From: Lachnospiraceae bacterium
Lineage (GTDB): Bacteria; Bacillota; Clostridia; Lachnospirales; Lachnospiraceae
Direction: 5' to 3'
Assembly: GCA_022796475.1 (NCBI GenBank)
Contig: JAAWIS010000028.1
Span: 1 to 39,792 of the forward strand
DNA length: 39,792 nt
The position numbers and the translations under genes are program-made. Below are positions 8,692 through 17,560 of this stretch, piece after piece. A model generated the notes under the pieces. That model was not told the origin of the DNA. It ran no database searches and saw only the letters and a list, made by a program, of their open reading frames with translations. Every line of letters starts with the position of its first letter. Positions within the stretch are counted from its first letter, which is position 1.

Positions 8692-10551
8692 TTAGGCAGA
8701 ATCCGGCGGGTTTTGCAGGATGCAGGGGATTAAAATGGACATGGTGGTATAGCTGCCTAACTGACTGTCAATGGAAATGCCGTAGGATTCTCCGAATTCA
8801 TGTTGGATCCGCTGATTTACATTGGCAATCCCCACCTGGCGGAAAAAGTCAGCGCGGTTTTTCGAAGGCTTCTGGTGAAGAACTTTTTCGATGCTTTCCA
8901 AAGACATCCCTACGCCGTTATCGGTAATGGAAACCAGAAGATTTTCCTTTCCACGGTCTGTAATGAGCCGTGCATCAACCAGGATTTTTCCGGCAGCGCC
9001 TTTTGGCTCTATTCCGTGGAACATGGCATTTTCAACAATAGGCTGAAGAGAAAAACGGTGGATCCGGCATTGATACAGCTTTGGCGATTGGATGTTATAT
9101 TCAATGGAAATACTTCCGCCGTAGCGGTACTGCTGAATCAGGAAATAGTCTTTCACCAGGTTTAATTCCTCCTCTAATGGAATCATGGCAGAGGAGCCTT
9201 TGGCTACCTGCTTTAAAAGCCGGGCAAGGGCAGTGGTCATTTCGGCAATCCCCATAGAACCTTGGATAGTAGCCATCCATTTAATGGAATTTAAGGTATT
9301 ATAGAGAAAATGGGGATTAATCTGGCTTTGAAGAATTTGATATTCCAAATCCTTTTTCTGCTTCTCATCTGCAATCCGTTTTTCCATAAGATTTACCACA
9401 TCAAGGGAAAGAGAATTAATCCCTTTTCCAATATCCCCTAATTCGTGTTCCCATTCAATTGAATCATCTCTGGAAAAATCGCCGCGGGCGATTTCGTTGA
9501 TTTTTTTCCGTATTTTCGAAACCGGCTGATTTATGGTGCGGCTAAGGGAACAGACCATAAACAGGCCAAGGGATAAGATGGAAATACAGATGGCGGCAAT
9601 CAGGAGCAGATAGAACTGCCTTTGCTGGATCAATTGCTCTTTTGACAGGATCTGATGAAGATACCATCCTTCCTGCCCAAGGGAATGGGTGATCAGAGTT
9701 TCAGTTTCTCCGCTGTCCATCCGTATTTTCTGGATCAGCGTGCCAGCATCTACATCTTTGATATGATCCTGGGAAAGCACTGTAAAATCCGGTTCCATTT
9801 CCCGAAAGTGCCCGCCGCCAACCAGGTAAAATTTGTCACCCATGGTAACATACAGGCGGCTGTCATTTGGAAGAGGGAAGGATTTTAAGTAGCTGGTAAT
9901 CACATCTGTGGAAACAGACAGATAAACCCATCCGACAGCATTCGTTCCGAAGGTATTGTAGATAGGACGCACAATGGGAATGATGGGGGCATCCTGAAAA
10001 TTTTTATAAAAAGGGTCATTAATAATCCCGATCCACTCAAGTTCCGGACTGGACAGAAGAGTTTTAAAGACCTGGGTTTCAGCAAGAGAGGAAACGTTAT
10101 AGGAAGGAGGATCGCCTGATGCAGGCAGTACCTGAAGAAAATTCGTGCAGGTATTGTTGGAAACAATGACTCTGGTTATGTGGCGGTTGGTATTGCGGTA
10201 TTCTTCCTTTAATCGATCAGAGCACTTTAAGGCAATGCTTCGGAGGGTTTTATCGGTTCTTGAAGCGATGGCTAAAGGGGCTTTGTCCTGAAACGTTTCC
10301 AGATAAGTCAAGATATCGCTGCTGGAATTGCACCACCGGGTGAAATAGATAATATCTTTCATGTCAGTAGAAACGTTATTGGCCACCAACTGCAGACCAA
10401 ACTCTACCGATTGGATTTGGTTCCGCTTCAAAAGAGATTGGAATACAAAAAAGCAGACGCTGACTGTGATGAACGTAATCAGCAGGGTTGTGCCGATGGT
10501 AATCGCGATTATTTTCCCTTTTATGGTTTTGACGAAAGTTTTCATGCTCAT
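8692..10551 (-). CDS. YesM-type sensor histidine kinase
   Basis: The 619-residue protein has a transmembrane segment at about 13-37, an extracellular sensor domain to about 313, a second membrane segment at 314-336, a HAMP linker, the His_kinase motif with phospho-acceptor H414 in INPHFLYNTLNS, and a C-terminal ATPase domain (N box PIVENAMFHG, G1 box DNGVGMS). I prefer ATG 10551 over the ATG at 10587: 10551 has AGGA 7 bases upstream, while 10587 lies at the predicted transcription start of the promoter at 10592-10620. It is first in a two-gene operon with the regulator and divergent from the sugar transporter. Its ligand is probably a sugar or a binding-protein complex; that is inference. Confidence 0.9.
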   Translation of the reverse strand: MSMKTFVKTIKGKIIAITIGTTLLITFITVSVCFFVFQSLLKRNQIQSVEFGLQLVANNVSTDMKDIIYFTRWCNSSSDILTYLETFQDKAPLAIASRTDKTLRSIALKCSDRLKEEYRNTNRHITRVIVSNNTCTNFLQVLPASGDPPSYNVSSLAETQVFKTLLSSPELEWIGIINDPFYKNFQDAPIIPIVRPIYNTFGTNAVGWVYLSVSTDVITSYLKSFPLPNDSRLYVTMGDKFYLVGGGHFREMEPDFTVLSQDHIKDVDAGTLIQKIRMDSGETETLITHSLGQEGWYLHQILSKEQLIQQRQFYLLLIAAICISILSLGLFMVCSLSRTINQPVSKIRKKINEIARGDFSRDDSIEWEHELGDIGKGINSLSLDVVNLMEKRIADEKQKKDLEYQILQSQINPHFLYNTLNSIKWMATIQGSMGIAEMTTALARLLKQVAKGSSAMIPLEEELNLVKDYFLIQQYRYGGSISIEYNIQSPKLYQCRIHRFSLQPIVENAMFHGIEPKGAAGKILVDARLITDRGKENLLVSITDNGVGMSLESIEKVLHQKPSKNRADFFRQVGIANVNQRIQHEFGESYGISIDSQLGSYTTMSILIPCILQNPPDSA

Positions 10552-10591
10552 AGGGTATCCTGACTGTCTGTTTACGGGTTGTATCATGAAA

Positions 10592-10620
10592 AGTATGATG
10601 CATTATGAGGAAAAAGTCAA
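10592..10620 (-). promoter_or_regulatory. Promoter of the two-component operon
   Basis: Read on the minus strand, TTGACT (10615-10620) and CATACT (10592-10597) are separated by 17 bp, placing the transcript start near 10585. Confidence 0.5.
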
Positions 10621-10777
10621 TAGTTTCATGCCCTGGAAGCCAGGAAGGAAGCTTCATTTCAGCCGGCAGAAATCAGAAACGTAGAAAATTATATTAAATT
10701 CGTAAAAAAATACATGGAATTAAAAAACACAAATATTCATCGGTAAATAATGAAGTTTTTATGCAATTTTTTCTATT

Positions 10778-10804
10778 TTGACAGAAGTTCGTTTGCGTTA
10801 TACT
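10778..10804 (+). promoter_or_regulatory. Likely promoter of the CUT1 transporter genes
   Basis: TTGACA at 10778-10783 and TATACT at 10799-10804 are only 15 bp apart. A short spacer is often seen at activator-dependent promoters, which would suit control by the neighbouring AraC-type regulator. Confidence 0.45.
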
Positions 10805-10845
10805 GAAACCATAGTAAAAATACTATGAAAGAGGAGGAAACAAGA

Positions 10846-12219
10846 ATGATGAAAAAAAGGTTACTTGGATTGACGCTGGCATGCAGCATGGCAGCTATGG
10901 CATTGGCAGGCTGTGGGGGGGCAGGAGGAGATTCTGAACCTACGACAGCAGCGACATCGGAAACAGCAGCGGAAAAGGCAGAAGAAGAGGCGACCACAGC
11001 AGCGCCTGTAGAAGCGGCAGAAGGGGATACCGTTTTAAAGTGGGCCGTTTGGGATGTTTCTTCAACCGTATATTATCAGCCGTTAATCGATGCGTTTGAG
11101 GCAGCTAATCCAGGCGTTAAGATCGAGATGGTAGATTTAGGATCCGCAGATTATCAGACGGTCCTTGCCACAGAGCTGACAGGCAGCGGTTCTGATTTTG
11201 ATATTGCAACCATTAAAGATGTACCAGGTTATACTACGTTAGTAAACAAAGGGGTTTTGGAGCCGCTGGATGATTATATTGCAAAAGACAGCATTGATTT
11301 GTCCCAGTACGGCGGCATTACCGATCAGGTACAGGTAGGCGGAAAGCTGTATGAGCTGCCTTTCAGAAGCGATTTTTGGGTATTGTTCTACAATAAAGAC
11401 GTATTTGACAATGCAGGTGTTGAATATCCTACCAACGATATGACCTTTGAGGCATATGATGCTCTGGCCAGAAGCGTTACCAATACAAATCCCGGAGAGG
11501 AAGTATACGGCGCTCACTACCATACCTGGAGATCTGCAGTTCAGTTATTTGGAATTCTGGACGGCAAAAACTCCATTGTAGACGGAAATTATGAGTTCTT
11601 AAAGCCTTATTATGAGATGATTTTAGCACAGCAGGAAGACGGCGTATGTCAGGATTATGCTACTTTAAAAACCTCCAGCTTACATTATTCCGGCGCTTTC
11701 GCCCAGGGCAATGTAGCGATGATGAACATGGGTTCCTGGTTTATCCCCACATTGATTGAAAAGATTAAGACAGGGGAGTATGGCCCGGAAGTTGCTAACT
11801 GGGGTCTTGTAAAATATCCTCATGCAGAAGGTGTAGAGCCTGGTTCTACCTTGGCAACCATTACTTGTCTGTCTATCCCGACTTCTGCTCCGAATAAGGA
11901 TCTGGCTTGGGAGTTTGTAAAATTCGTATGTGGCTCTGAGGGTGCTGAAGTAGTTGCAAAAACAGGAACCATTCCGGCAATTACCACAGATGCTGTAGTG
12001 GCAGCTATTTCCGGCATGGAAGGTTTCCCGGAAGATGAAGCAAGTGCAGAAGCGCTTAAGACAGCAAATACGTATCTGGAAATGCCTGTTCATGAAAAAA
12101 GCTCTGAGATCGAAACCGTTCTGAATGAAGGCCATGACAATATTATGACAGAAGGCAGTACCATTGATGAAGGAATTGAAGAAATGAATGAAGGCGTTGC
12201 TGCAGTTTTGGGACAGTAG
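10846..12219 (+). CDS. CUT1 ABC transporter sugar-binding lipoprotein
   Basis: The 457-residue protein begins at the first of two tandem ATGs, 8 bases after GAGGAGG. A lipoprotein signal peptide ends in LAGC with lipidated Cys at residue 23, then a Thr/Ala/Glu-rich linker to about residue 55. The rest is an extracellular solute-binding family 1 fold (VLKWAVWDVSS, FDIATIKDVPGY, YELPFRSDFWVLFYNKDVFD, WEFVKFVCGSEGAEV). It would capture an oligosaccharide outside the membrane and deliver it to the two permeases that follow. No ATPase gene is linked; CUT1 systems of Firmicutes commonly share a single MsmX-type ATPase encoded elsewhere. The neighbourhood suggests a uronate-containing oligosaccharide. 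Confidence 0.92.
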   Translation: MMKKRLLGLTLACSMAAMALAGCGGAGGDSEPTTAATSETAAEKAEEEATTAAPVEAAEGDTVLKWAVWDVSSTVYYQPLIDAFEAANPGVKIEMVDLGSADYQTVLATELTGSGSDFDIATIKDVPGYTTLVNKGVLEPLDDYIAKDSIDLSQYGGITDQVQVGGKLYELPFRSDFWVLFYNKDVFDNAGVEYPTNDMTFEAYDALARSVTNTNPGEEVYGAHYHTWRSAVQLFGILDGKNSIVDGNYEFLKPYYEMILAQQEDGVCQDYATLKTSSLHYSGAFAQGNVAMMNMGSWFIPTLIEKIKTGEYGPEVANWGLVKYPHAEGVEPGSTLATITCLSIPTSAPNKDLAWEFVKFVCGSEGAEVVAKTGTIPAITTDAVVAAISGMEGFPEDEASAEALKTANTYLEMPVHEKSSEIETVLNEGHDNIMTEGSTIDEGIEEMNEGVAAVLGQ

Positions 12220-12289
12220 CCGGAAGAATTATGTTTGATTGTACTTAGATATTACTGCCGGAGCAGGGATGTAGGGTACATGGAAAAGG

Positions 12290-12313
12290 CGGACGGGCTG
12301 ATTGGCCCGTCCG
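12290..12313 (+). terminator. Intercistronic hairpin between binding protein and permeases
   Basis: A perfect 9-bp GC-rich stem CGGACGGGC/GCCCGTCCG with a 6-base loop lies in the 115-bp gap, followed by only ATTTT. It is more likely a partial terminator or an mRNA-stabilising 3' end that keeps binding-protein levels above the permeases. Confidence 0.5.
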
Positions 12314-12334
12314 ATTTTAAAGAAGGAGGGAAAT

Positions 12335-13408
12335 ATGGCAAATCAGAAAACGGTTGACCCCAATGCCGTAAAGGAAAAATTGGCAAAGCTGGAACCGCAG
12401 CTTTTGGCTTTGCAGGAAGAGCTTGGCAATACGTCTGATAAGAAAAAACGGAGCAGGCTGATTAAAAAAATAGAATACACCCAGGGGAAAATCAAACAGG
12501 CAAAGACCGGGGAACGGCTAAGCAGGCAGACCAAACGGGATCTGGTGGCTTACTCCTTTATTGCACCTAATTTTATCGGGTTCTGCGTATTTACACTGGT
12601 TCCCATTATTTTTGCCTTTGTTCTGGCATTTGCCCAGTGGGATGGCAATAATGCTATGAAATTTGTAGCTCTTGATAATTTTATTCAGGCATTTCAAAAT
12701 GACCGATTCCTTGCGTCTTTGAAAAATACCATTATTTACTGTATTGCAACCGTACCATTGACATTAATCTGTTCTCTGGGACTTGCAATTATCCTGAACC
12801 AGAAAGTAAAAGGACGGAATTTTTTCAGAACGGTTAGCTTTTTCCCTTATGTCGCTTCCCTGGTAGCAGTGGCGGCTGTGTGGAATATGCTGTTTAGCCC
12901 TCAAAAAAGCGGTCCGGTTAATATGATTTTATATAATCTGGGCGTAGCGGCAAAAAGCCTTCCCAAGTGGTCAGCGGATAAAGACTGGGTGATGTTTACT
13001 GTGGTGCTGTTCAGCGTATGGAAAAATATGGGGTATTACATGGTAATCTACCTGGCAGGCCTGCAGGGAATCAACGGGGAGCTTTACGAGGCATGCAGTC
13101 TGGATGGAGCAAACACATGGCAGAAGTTTTTATACATTACATGGCCTCAATTACAGCCTACAACATTCTTTGTAACGATTATGCTGACCATCAATTGCTT
13201 TAAAGTATATGATATTGTGTATATGCTGGCAGGCGGCTCTAACGGAGTGCTGAATAAGTCGGCCATTGTCCTGGTATACCATATTTATGAAGAGGCCTTC
13301 CGGAACTGGAACTTAGGATATGCAAGCGCGGTAGCTATGGTGCTGTTCCTTATGGTATTGGCGGTGACTCTGATTCAGTTCAGAGGCGAAAAGAAGTACG
13401 CAAACTAG
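12335..13408 (+). CDS. CUT1 ABC transporter permease 1 (UgpA/LacF type)
   Basis: The 357-residue membrane protein starts at ATG 12335, 6 bases after AGGAGGG. Residues 1-65 form an unusually long, highly charged, probably coiled-coil cytoplasmic extension (VKEKLAKLEPQLLALQEELG). Six membrane segments follow, with the EAA loop EACSLDGANTWQKFLYITWP that docks the ATPase. It forms the membrane channel with the next gene, which begins 11 bp downstream. Family members are typically 290-310 residues; the surplus is the N-terminal helix. Confidence 0.9.
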   Translation: MANQKTVDPNAVKEKLAKLEPQLLALQEELGNTSDKKKRSRLIKKIEYTQGKIKQAKTGERLSRQTKRDLVAYSFIAPNFIGFCVFTLVPIIFAFVLAFAQWDGNNAMKFVALDNFIQAFQNDRFLASLKNTIIYCIATVPLTLICSLGLAIILNQKVKGRNFFRTVSFFPYVASLVAVAAVWNMLFSPQKSGPVNMILYNLGVAAKSLPKWSADKDWVMFTVVLFSVWKNMGYYMVIYLAGLQGINGELYEACSLDGANTWQKFLYITWPQLQPTTFFVTIMLTINCFKVYDIVYMLAGGSNGVLNKSAIVLVYHIYEEAFRNWNLGYASAVAMVLFLMVLAVTLIQFRGEKKYAN

Positions 13409-13419
13409 GAGGGTGAGAG

Positions 13420-14256
13420 ATGAAAGTACAAAGCAAAAGTTATAAATTCTGGCGTGCAGTTCTGTACCTGGTATTGATTGCCCTTGCAGTTCTGATGCTG
13501 ATTCCATTTGCATGGATGCTTTCCGCTTCTTTAAAGCTGGATAAAGATGTGTTTATTTTCCCCATTCAGTGGATCCCGGCAAATCCAAGATGGCAGAATT
13601 ATGTGGATATCTGGACGAAGATCCCTTTGTCAAAGTTTGTGCTGAACACGTCGAAGCTTACGCTTATCGTAACCTTTCTGCAGCTTCTTACCAGCAGCTT
13701 TGCAGCGTATGCCTTTGCCAAACTGGATTTTAAGCATAAGAACCTGTTGTTTATGGCTTATATTTCTACCATTGCCATGCCCTGGCAGGTATATATGGTT
13801 CCTCAGTTTATTATGATGCGGAGCATGGGAATGAATGATTCCCATATGGCGATTATCTGCCTGCAGGCATTTTCTGCTTTTGGAGTGTTTATGATGCGGC
13901 AGTTTTACCAGGGAATTCCGGATGAGCTGTGCGAAGCAGCCAGGATTGACGGGATGAGCGAGTATAAAATTTATTCTAAAATTATGCTGCCGCTGTCAAA
14001 ACCGGCCTTGTCCACCTTAACCATATTTACATTCGTGGCAACCTGGAATGACTTTTTAGGACCGATGATTTATTTGAAAACGGAGTCAAAAAAGACGCTG
14101 CAGATCGGTCTTCGTATGTTTATCAGCCAGTATTCTTCCGAGTACGGCCTGATTATGGCAGCGTCAGTGCTGTCGCTGATTCCGGTGCTGGTTGTATTCC
14201 TGGCCCTTCAGAAATATTTTGTGGAAGGAATTGCGGCAACGGGAGTAAAAGGATAA
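13420..14256 (+). CDS. CUT1 ABC transporter permease 2 (MalG type)
   Basis: The 278-residue protein has six predicted membrane segments and the EAA loop EAARIDGMSEYKIYSKIMLP near residue 185. It follows permease 1 by 11 bp with an AGGAGGGTGAG site, so they are translated together. The length is normal for the family. Two hairpins (14275 and 14300) follow and probably end or weaken the transcript before the GH88 gene. Confidence 0.92.
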   Translation: MKVQSKSYKFWRAVLYLVLIALAVLMLIPFAWMLSASLKLDKDVFIFPIQWIPANPRWQNYVDIWTKIPLSKFVLNTSKLTLIVTFLQLLTSSFAAYAFAKLDFKHKNLLFMAYISTIAMPWQVYMVPQFIMMRSMGMNDSHMAIICLQAFSAFGVFMMRQFYQGIPDELCEAARIDGMSEYKIYSKIMLPLSKPALSTLTIFTFVATWNDFLGPMIYLKTESKKTLQIGLRMFISQYSSEYGLIMAASVLSLIPVLVVFLALQKYFVEGIAATGVKG

Positions 14257-14274
14257 TCGATATTTCATGCTAAG

Positions 14275-14301
14275 AAACCGGCGGCATAGCTGTCGGTTTT
14301 T
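14275..14301 (+). terminator. Terminator after the CUT1 permeases
   Basis: AAACCGGC pairs with GTCGGTTT (one G-U) around a 9-base loop and runs into TTTTTG. A second, longer hairpin starts in its T tract. Confidence 0.65.
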
Positions 14302-14339
14302 GTGGCTTTATAGGAAATCGCTTCCTAATAAAGCCACAA
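14300..14339. repeat. Long inverted repeat (17-bp stem)
   Basis: Bases 14300-14316 pair with 14322-14339 with a single bulged A and a 5-base loop. It ends in GCCACAA with no T tract, so it is part of an intergenic repeat module rather than a simple terminator. Confidence 0.7.
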
Positions 14340-14398
14340 CCCTCCGGGGGATGCCCGCTTCGCGCTTAAGGAAAATGTCTGTTGACGCAGATGCGTTC

Positions 14399-14426
14399 CG
14401 GCGCGAGAGTCCGGCAAGCCGGACTC
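14399..14426. repeat. Dispersed intergenic repeat copy (matches 4620-4647)
   Basis: CGGCGCG-AGAGTCCGGC-AA-GCCGGACTC here nearly equals the 28 bases at 4620-4647; only the base pair after CGGCGCG and the 2-base loop differ (AA here, TT there). The copy here lacks the T tract, so it does not look like a terminator. Confidence 0.6.
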
Positions 14427-14500
14427 CCTGTTCAGTTAAAGATAAAACGGCTCAGAAAATTGGAAGAAAAATTTCAAGCAGCAGATAGGAGGATAATGAA

Positions 14501-15703
14501 ATGAGTGATAAGATAAAGACATTATTTCAGGATAAGCCGGTAATCAGGCAGGAAGAGATAAAACAGGCTTTCGATTTTGCCCTTAAGCAGATTTTGGATA
14601 ATTTAAAGGAGTTTACCAGCCATTTTAAGAAAGCCTACAGTGAAAACGGGTTTTATCAGGCTACAGAAAACGTAAACTGGACCACCGGTTTTTGGACAGG
14701 GCAGATATGGCTGGCCTGGGAGTGGGCCAAAAAAAATGGTCTTGAAAAGGAGGCAGACAGGTTTAAACAGGCAGGACAGATTCAGATTGAAAGCTTTTTG
14801 GAGCGGATCAATGAAAAGAGAGAAGTGGATCACCATGATATGGGATTTTTATATTCTCCCTCCTGTGTGGCAGGCTATAAGCTGATCGGAAGCGAAAAGG
14901 GGCGGGAAGCAGCCCTTAAGGCAGCGGATCAGCTTATTACCCGGTTCCATCCGGTAGGGGAATTTATCCAGGCCTGGGGTCCTATGGATCAGCCGGAGAA
15001 TTACCGGTTTATTATTGACTGCCTGCTGAATCTGCCGCTGCTTTACTGGGCTTTTGAAGAAACCGGAAAGGAAGTCTACAAAGAGATTGCAGAAAAGCAT
15101 ATCCACACCGCCATTGCCAATGTAATTCGGGAAGATTATTCTACCTGGCATACCTTCTTTATGGATATGGAAACTGGAAAACCGGATCACGGGGCTACCT
15201 GCCAGGGCTTTCGTGACGGCTCTGCCTGGGCAAGGGGCCAGGCCTGGGGCGTATATGGAACCGCCATGGCCTACCGGTACACAAAAAGGAAGAGCTACAT
15301 AGAAGATTTTAAGCATGTAACTGGATACTTTCTGGAACATCTGCCTTCAGACCTGGTTCCTTACTGGGATTTGGAATTTGGGGAAGGAGATGAAGAGCCA
15401 AAAGATTCTTCTTCCGCTTCCATTGCAGCATGTGGAATGCTGGAGATGGCAAAGTACATGGAGCCAGAGGATGGGGCGTATTACAGGGAGATTGCAGGAA
15501 AGATTATGAAATCTCTGGTGGATCATTATCGGGTAGCATCCATGGAAGAGTCAAACGGCCTGGTTCTTCACAGCACCTATTCGAAAAAATCTCCCTATAA
15601 TACGTGTACGCCGGAAGGGGTGGATGCCTGCAATATCTGGGGAGATTATTTTTATATGGAAGCGTTAACCAGGCTTAGCGGAGAGTGGAATCCTTACTGG
15701 TAA
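14501..15703 (+). CDS. GH88 unsaturated glucuronyl hydrolase
   Basis: This 400-residue cytoplasmic enzyme has no signal peptide. It contains the GH88 hallmarks: WTTGFWTGQIWLAW (about 60-73), HHDMGF with D113, RFIIDCLLNLPLLYWA with D173, and HGATCQGFRDGSAWARGQAW (230-249). D113 and D173 match in context and spacing the D88/D149 pair of the Bacillus sp. GL1 enzyme. The reaction is hydration of the 4,5-double bond of a terminal unsaturated uronate, releasing it from the oligosaccharide. It is the expected partner of the lyase at 5127. Start at ATG 14501 follows AGGAGG by 7 bases. GH105 is a related alternative, but the HHDMGF context favours GH88. Confidence 0.9.
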   Translation: MSDKIKTLFQDKPVIRQEEIKQAFDFALKQILDNLKEFTSHFKKAYSENGFYQATENVNWTTGFWTGQIWLAWEWAKKNGLEKEADRFKQAGQIQIESFLERINEKREVDHHDMGFLYSPSCVAGYKLIGSEKGREAALKAADQLITRFHPVGEFIQAWGPMDQPENYRFIIDCLLNLPLLYWAFEETGKEVYKEIAEKHIHTAIANVIREDYSTWHTFFMDMETGKPDHGATCQGFRDGSAWARGQAWGVYGTAMAYRYTKRKSYIEDFKHVTGYFLEHLPSDLVPYWDLEFGEGDEEPKDSSSASIAACGMLEMAKYMEPEDGAYYREIAGKIMKSLVDHYRVASMEESNGLVLHSTYSKKSPYNTCTPEGVDACNIWGDYFYMEALTRLSGEWNPYW

Positions 15704-15838
15704 AGGGCGGTTCAATAAACAGATTCCGGAAAGATATCTTCCGGATAAAAGAAAGGGAAGGCTCCGTTCTGAATGGGAAGAGAAAAAAAGCCAGTCAGGA
15801 AGGGGCCGTTCCAAATTAAAGAAGGAAGGGGAAAGACA

Positions 15839-17548
15839 ATGAGATTGGAATCAAAAGAAGATTTTCAGGGACTGATGCACAAACTGCTGGACCCGCTGAA
15901 AGGGCTGTACAGCCAGGGCGGCGCCAGGCTTCATCTGGGCGACAGCGGGGTGACCTATTCCCAGGATGCAATTGAGATGGAGGCTTTCTCCAGGCCATTG
16001 TGGGCTCTGGTTCCTTTCTGGGCCGGAGGCGGAGAAGATGGAGAATTTCAGGCCATTTATCAAAAAGGGCTTGCAAATGGCGCCGATCCCCTTCATACTG
16101 AGTATTGGGGAGGGTTTGGCGACTACGATCAAAGATTTGTAGAAATGGCTGCTATTGCATGGGGGATGATTGTTTCACCTGGCCAGATATGGGAGCCTTT
16201 AAGCCAAAAAGGGAAGCAGGATTTGGCAGAGTGGCTTTACGGAATTAATGAACATAAGATTCCGGACTGCAACTGGCAGTTTTTTATGATTTTGGTTAAT
16301 GTGGCCTTAAAAAAGCATGGATGCCGCTTCAGCCAGGAGATGCTGGAATCTGGCCTGAATAAGATAGAATCCTACTATTTGGGTGACGGCTGGTACAGAG
16401 ATGGCGGCTCCTCTCAGAAGGACTACTATATTTCCTTTGCCATGCACTATTACGGGCTTTTATACGCGGCGGCCATGGAGGAAGAAGATCCTGAGCGGTG
16501 CAAAGTATTCCGTCACCGGGCAGAGGAATTTGCAGAAGATTTTATTTACTGGTTTGATGAAAACGGTTCGGCCCTTCCTTATGGAAGAAGTCTGACTTAC
16601 CGGTTCGGCCAGGCAGCTTTCTGGTCTGCCTATGTGTTTGCCGGTTTAAAGGGGATTCCAAGTTCAGTGGTAAAAGGGATCCTGGCCAGGCATTTAAACT
16701 GGTGGGACAGCCAGAAAATTTATGACCGGGATGGAATCCTTACCATCGGATATGGCTATCCCAACCTGATTATGGCGGAGCGGTACAATGCTCCCGGTTC
16801 CCCATACTGGGGGATGAAAAGCTTTTTGTGCCTGGCCCTGCCGGATGATCATGAATTTTGGAAAGAAAAGGAAGTTCCCATGCCGAAGCTGAACCGGGTA
16901 AAAATGCTGAAACAGGCAGACATGGTGGTGCACCGGATGGAGAATCAGGTAACTGCATATCCAGCCGGCGTGTGTGAGAAATACGGCCATGGCCATGTGC
17001 CGGAGAAGTATTCCAAATTTGCTTATTCCACCAGGTTTGGGTTTTCGGTGGCCAGAAGCCAGATCGTGCTCCATGAAAATGCACCGGATTCCGCCCTGGC
17101 CTTTGTCATTGACGGCGACGACTACGTATTTGTGCGGAAAGTAAGCCTTTCTTATGAGTTGAAAGAAGACCGGGTGATCAGTACCTGGCAGCCCTTCCCA
17201 GGGATTTTAGTGACAACTGTAGTGATCCCAGAGGAGGACGGCCACAGAAGGATTCACAAAATTGAAAGCAGCTATGACTGCACAGCTTACGACTGTGGAT
17301 TTTGTGTAGAACGGTTTACAAAGGGATACGGGCAGAAGGAAGAAGGAGCAGAAGCTGCAGTTTGGCATGAGGGCAGGCTGTGCCAGGTTTCAGGAAAAGG
17401 GCCAGAGGCGAAAGGACTGGTGATTCAGGCGGATCCAAATACCAATGTGCTCTATCCAAACGGGAACATTCCGGCAGTAGCTTACCGGATTAAGAAGGGA
17501 AATGTGATTACAGCGGAAACGAAAATAAGAGCAGTTGTAAGGAATTAG
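15839..17548 (+). CDS. DUF2264 family protein
   Basis: The 569-residue protein (ATG 15839 after AAGGAAGGGG; an ATG at 15773 lacks a good site) matches the DUF2264 family. Features typical of it include MEAFSRPLWALVPFWAGGG, EYWGGFGDYDQRFVEMAAIA, GWYRDGGSSQKDYYISFAMHYY and ALPYGRSLTYRFGQAAFW. The N-terminal ~350 residues are probably an (alpha/alpha)6-type barrel and the remainder is beta-rich. No signal peptide is present. The biochemical function of the family is not established; it is regularly found in glycan-use loci, consistent with its place between GH88 and a discoidin-like gene here. A glycoside-active enzyme is plausible but unproven. The next gene begins 12 bp downstream. Confidence 0.85.
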   Translation: MRLESKEDFQGLMHKLLDPLKGLYSQGGARLHLGDSGVTYSQDAIEMEAFSRPLWALVPFWAGGGEDGEFQAIYQKGLANGADPLHTEYWGGFGDYDQRFVEMAAIAWGMIVSPGQIWEPLSQKGKQDLAEWLYGINEHKIPDCNWQFFMILVNVALKKHGCRFSQEMLESGLNKIESYYLGDGWYRDGGSSQKDYYISFAMHYYGLLYAAAMEEEDPERCKVFRHRAEEFAEDFIYWFDENGSALPYGRSLTYRFGQAAFWSAYVFAGLKGIPSSVVKGILARHLNWWDSQKIYDRDGILTIGYGYPNLIMAERYNAPGSPYWGMKSFLCLALPDDHEFWKEKEVPMPKLNRVKMLKQADMVVHRMENQVTAYPAGVCEKYGHGHVPEKYSKFAYSTRFGFSVARSQIVLHENAPDSALAFVIDGDDYVFVRKVSLSYELKEDRVISTWQPFPGILVTTVVIPEEDGHRRIHKIESSYDCTAYDCGFCVERFTKGYGQKEEGAEAAVWHEGRLCQVSGKGPEAKGLVIQADPNTNVLYPNGNIPAVAYRIKKGNVITAETKIRAVVRN

Positions 17549-17560
17549 GAGGAAAAATGC

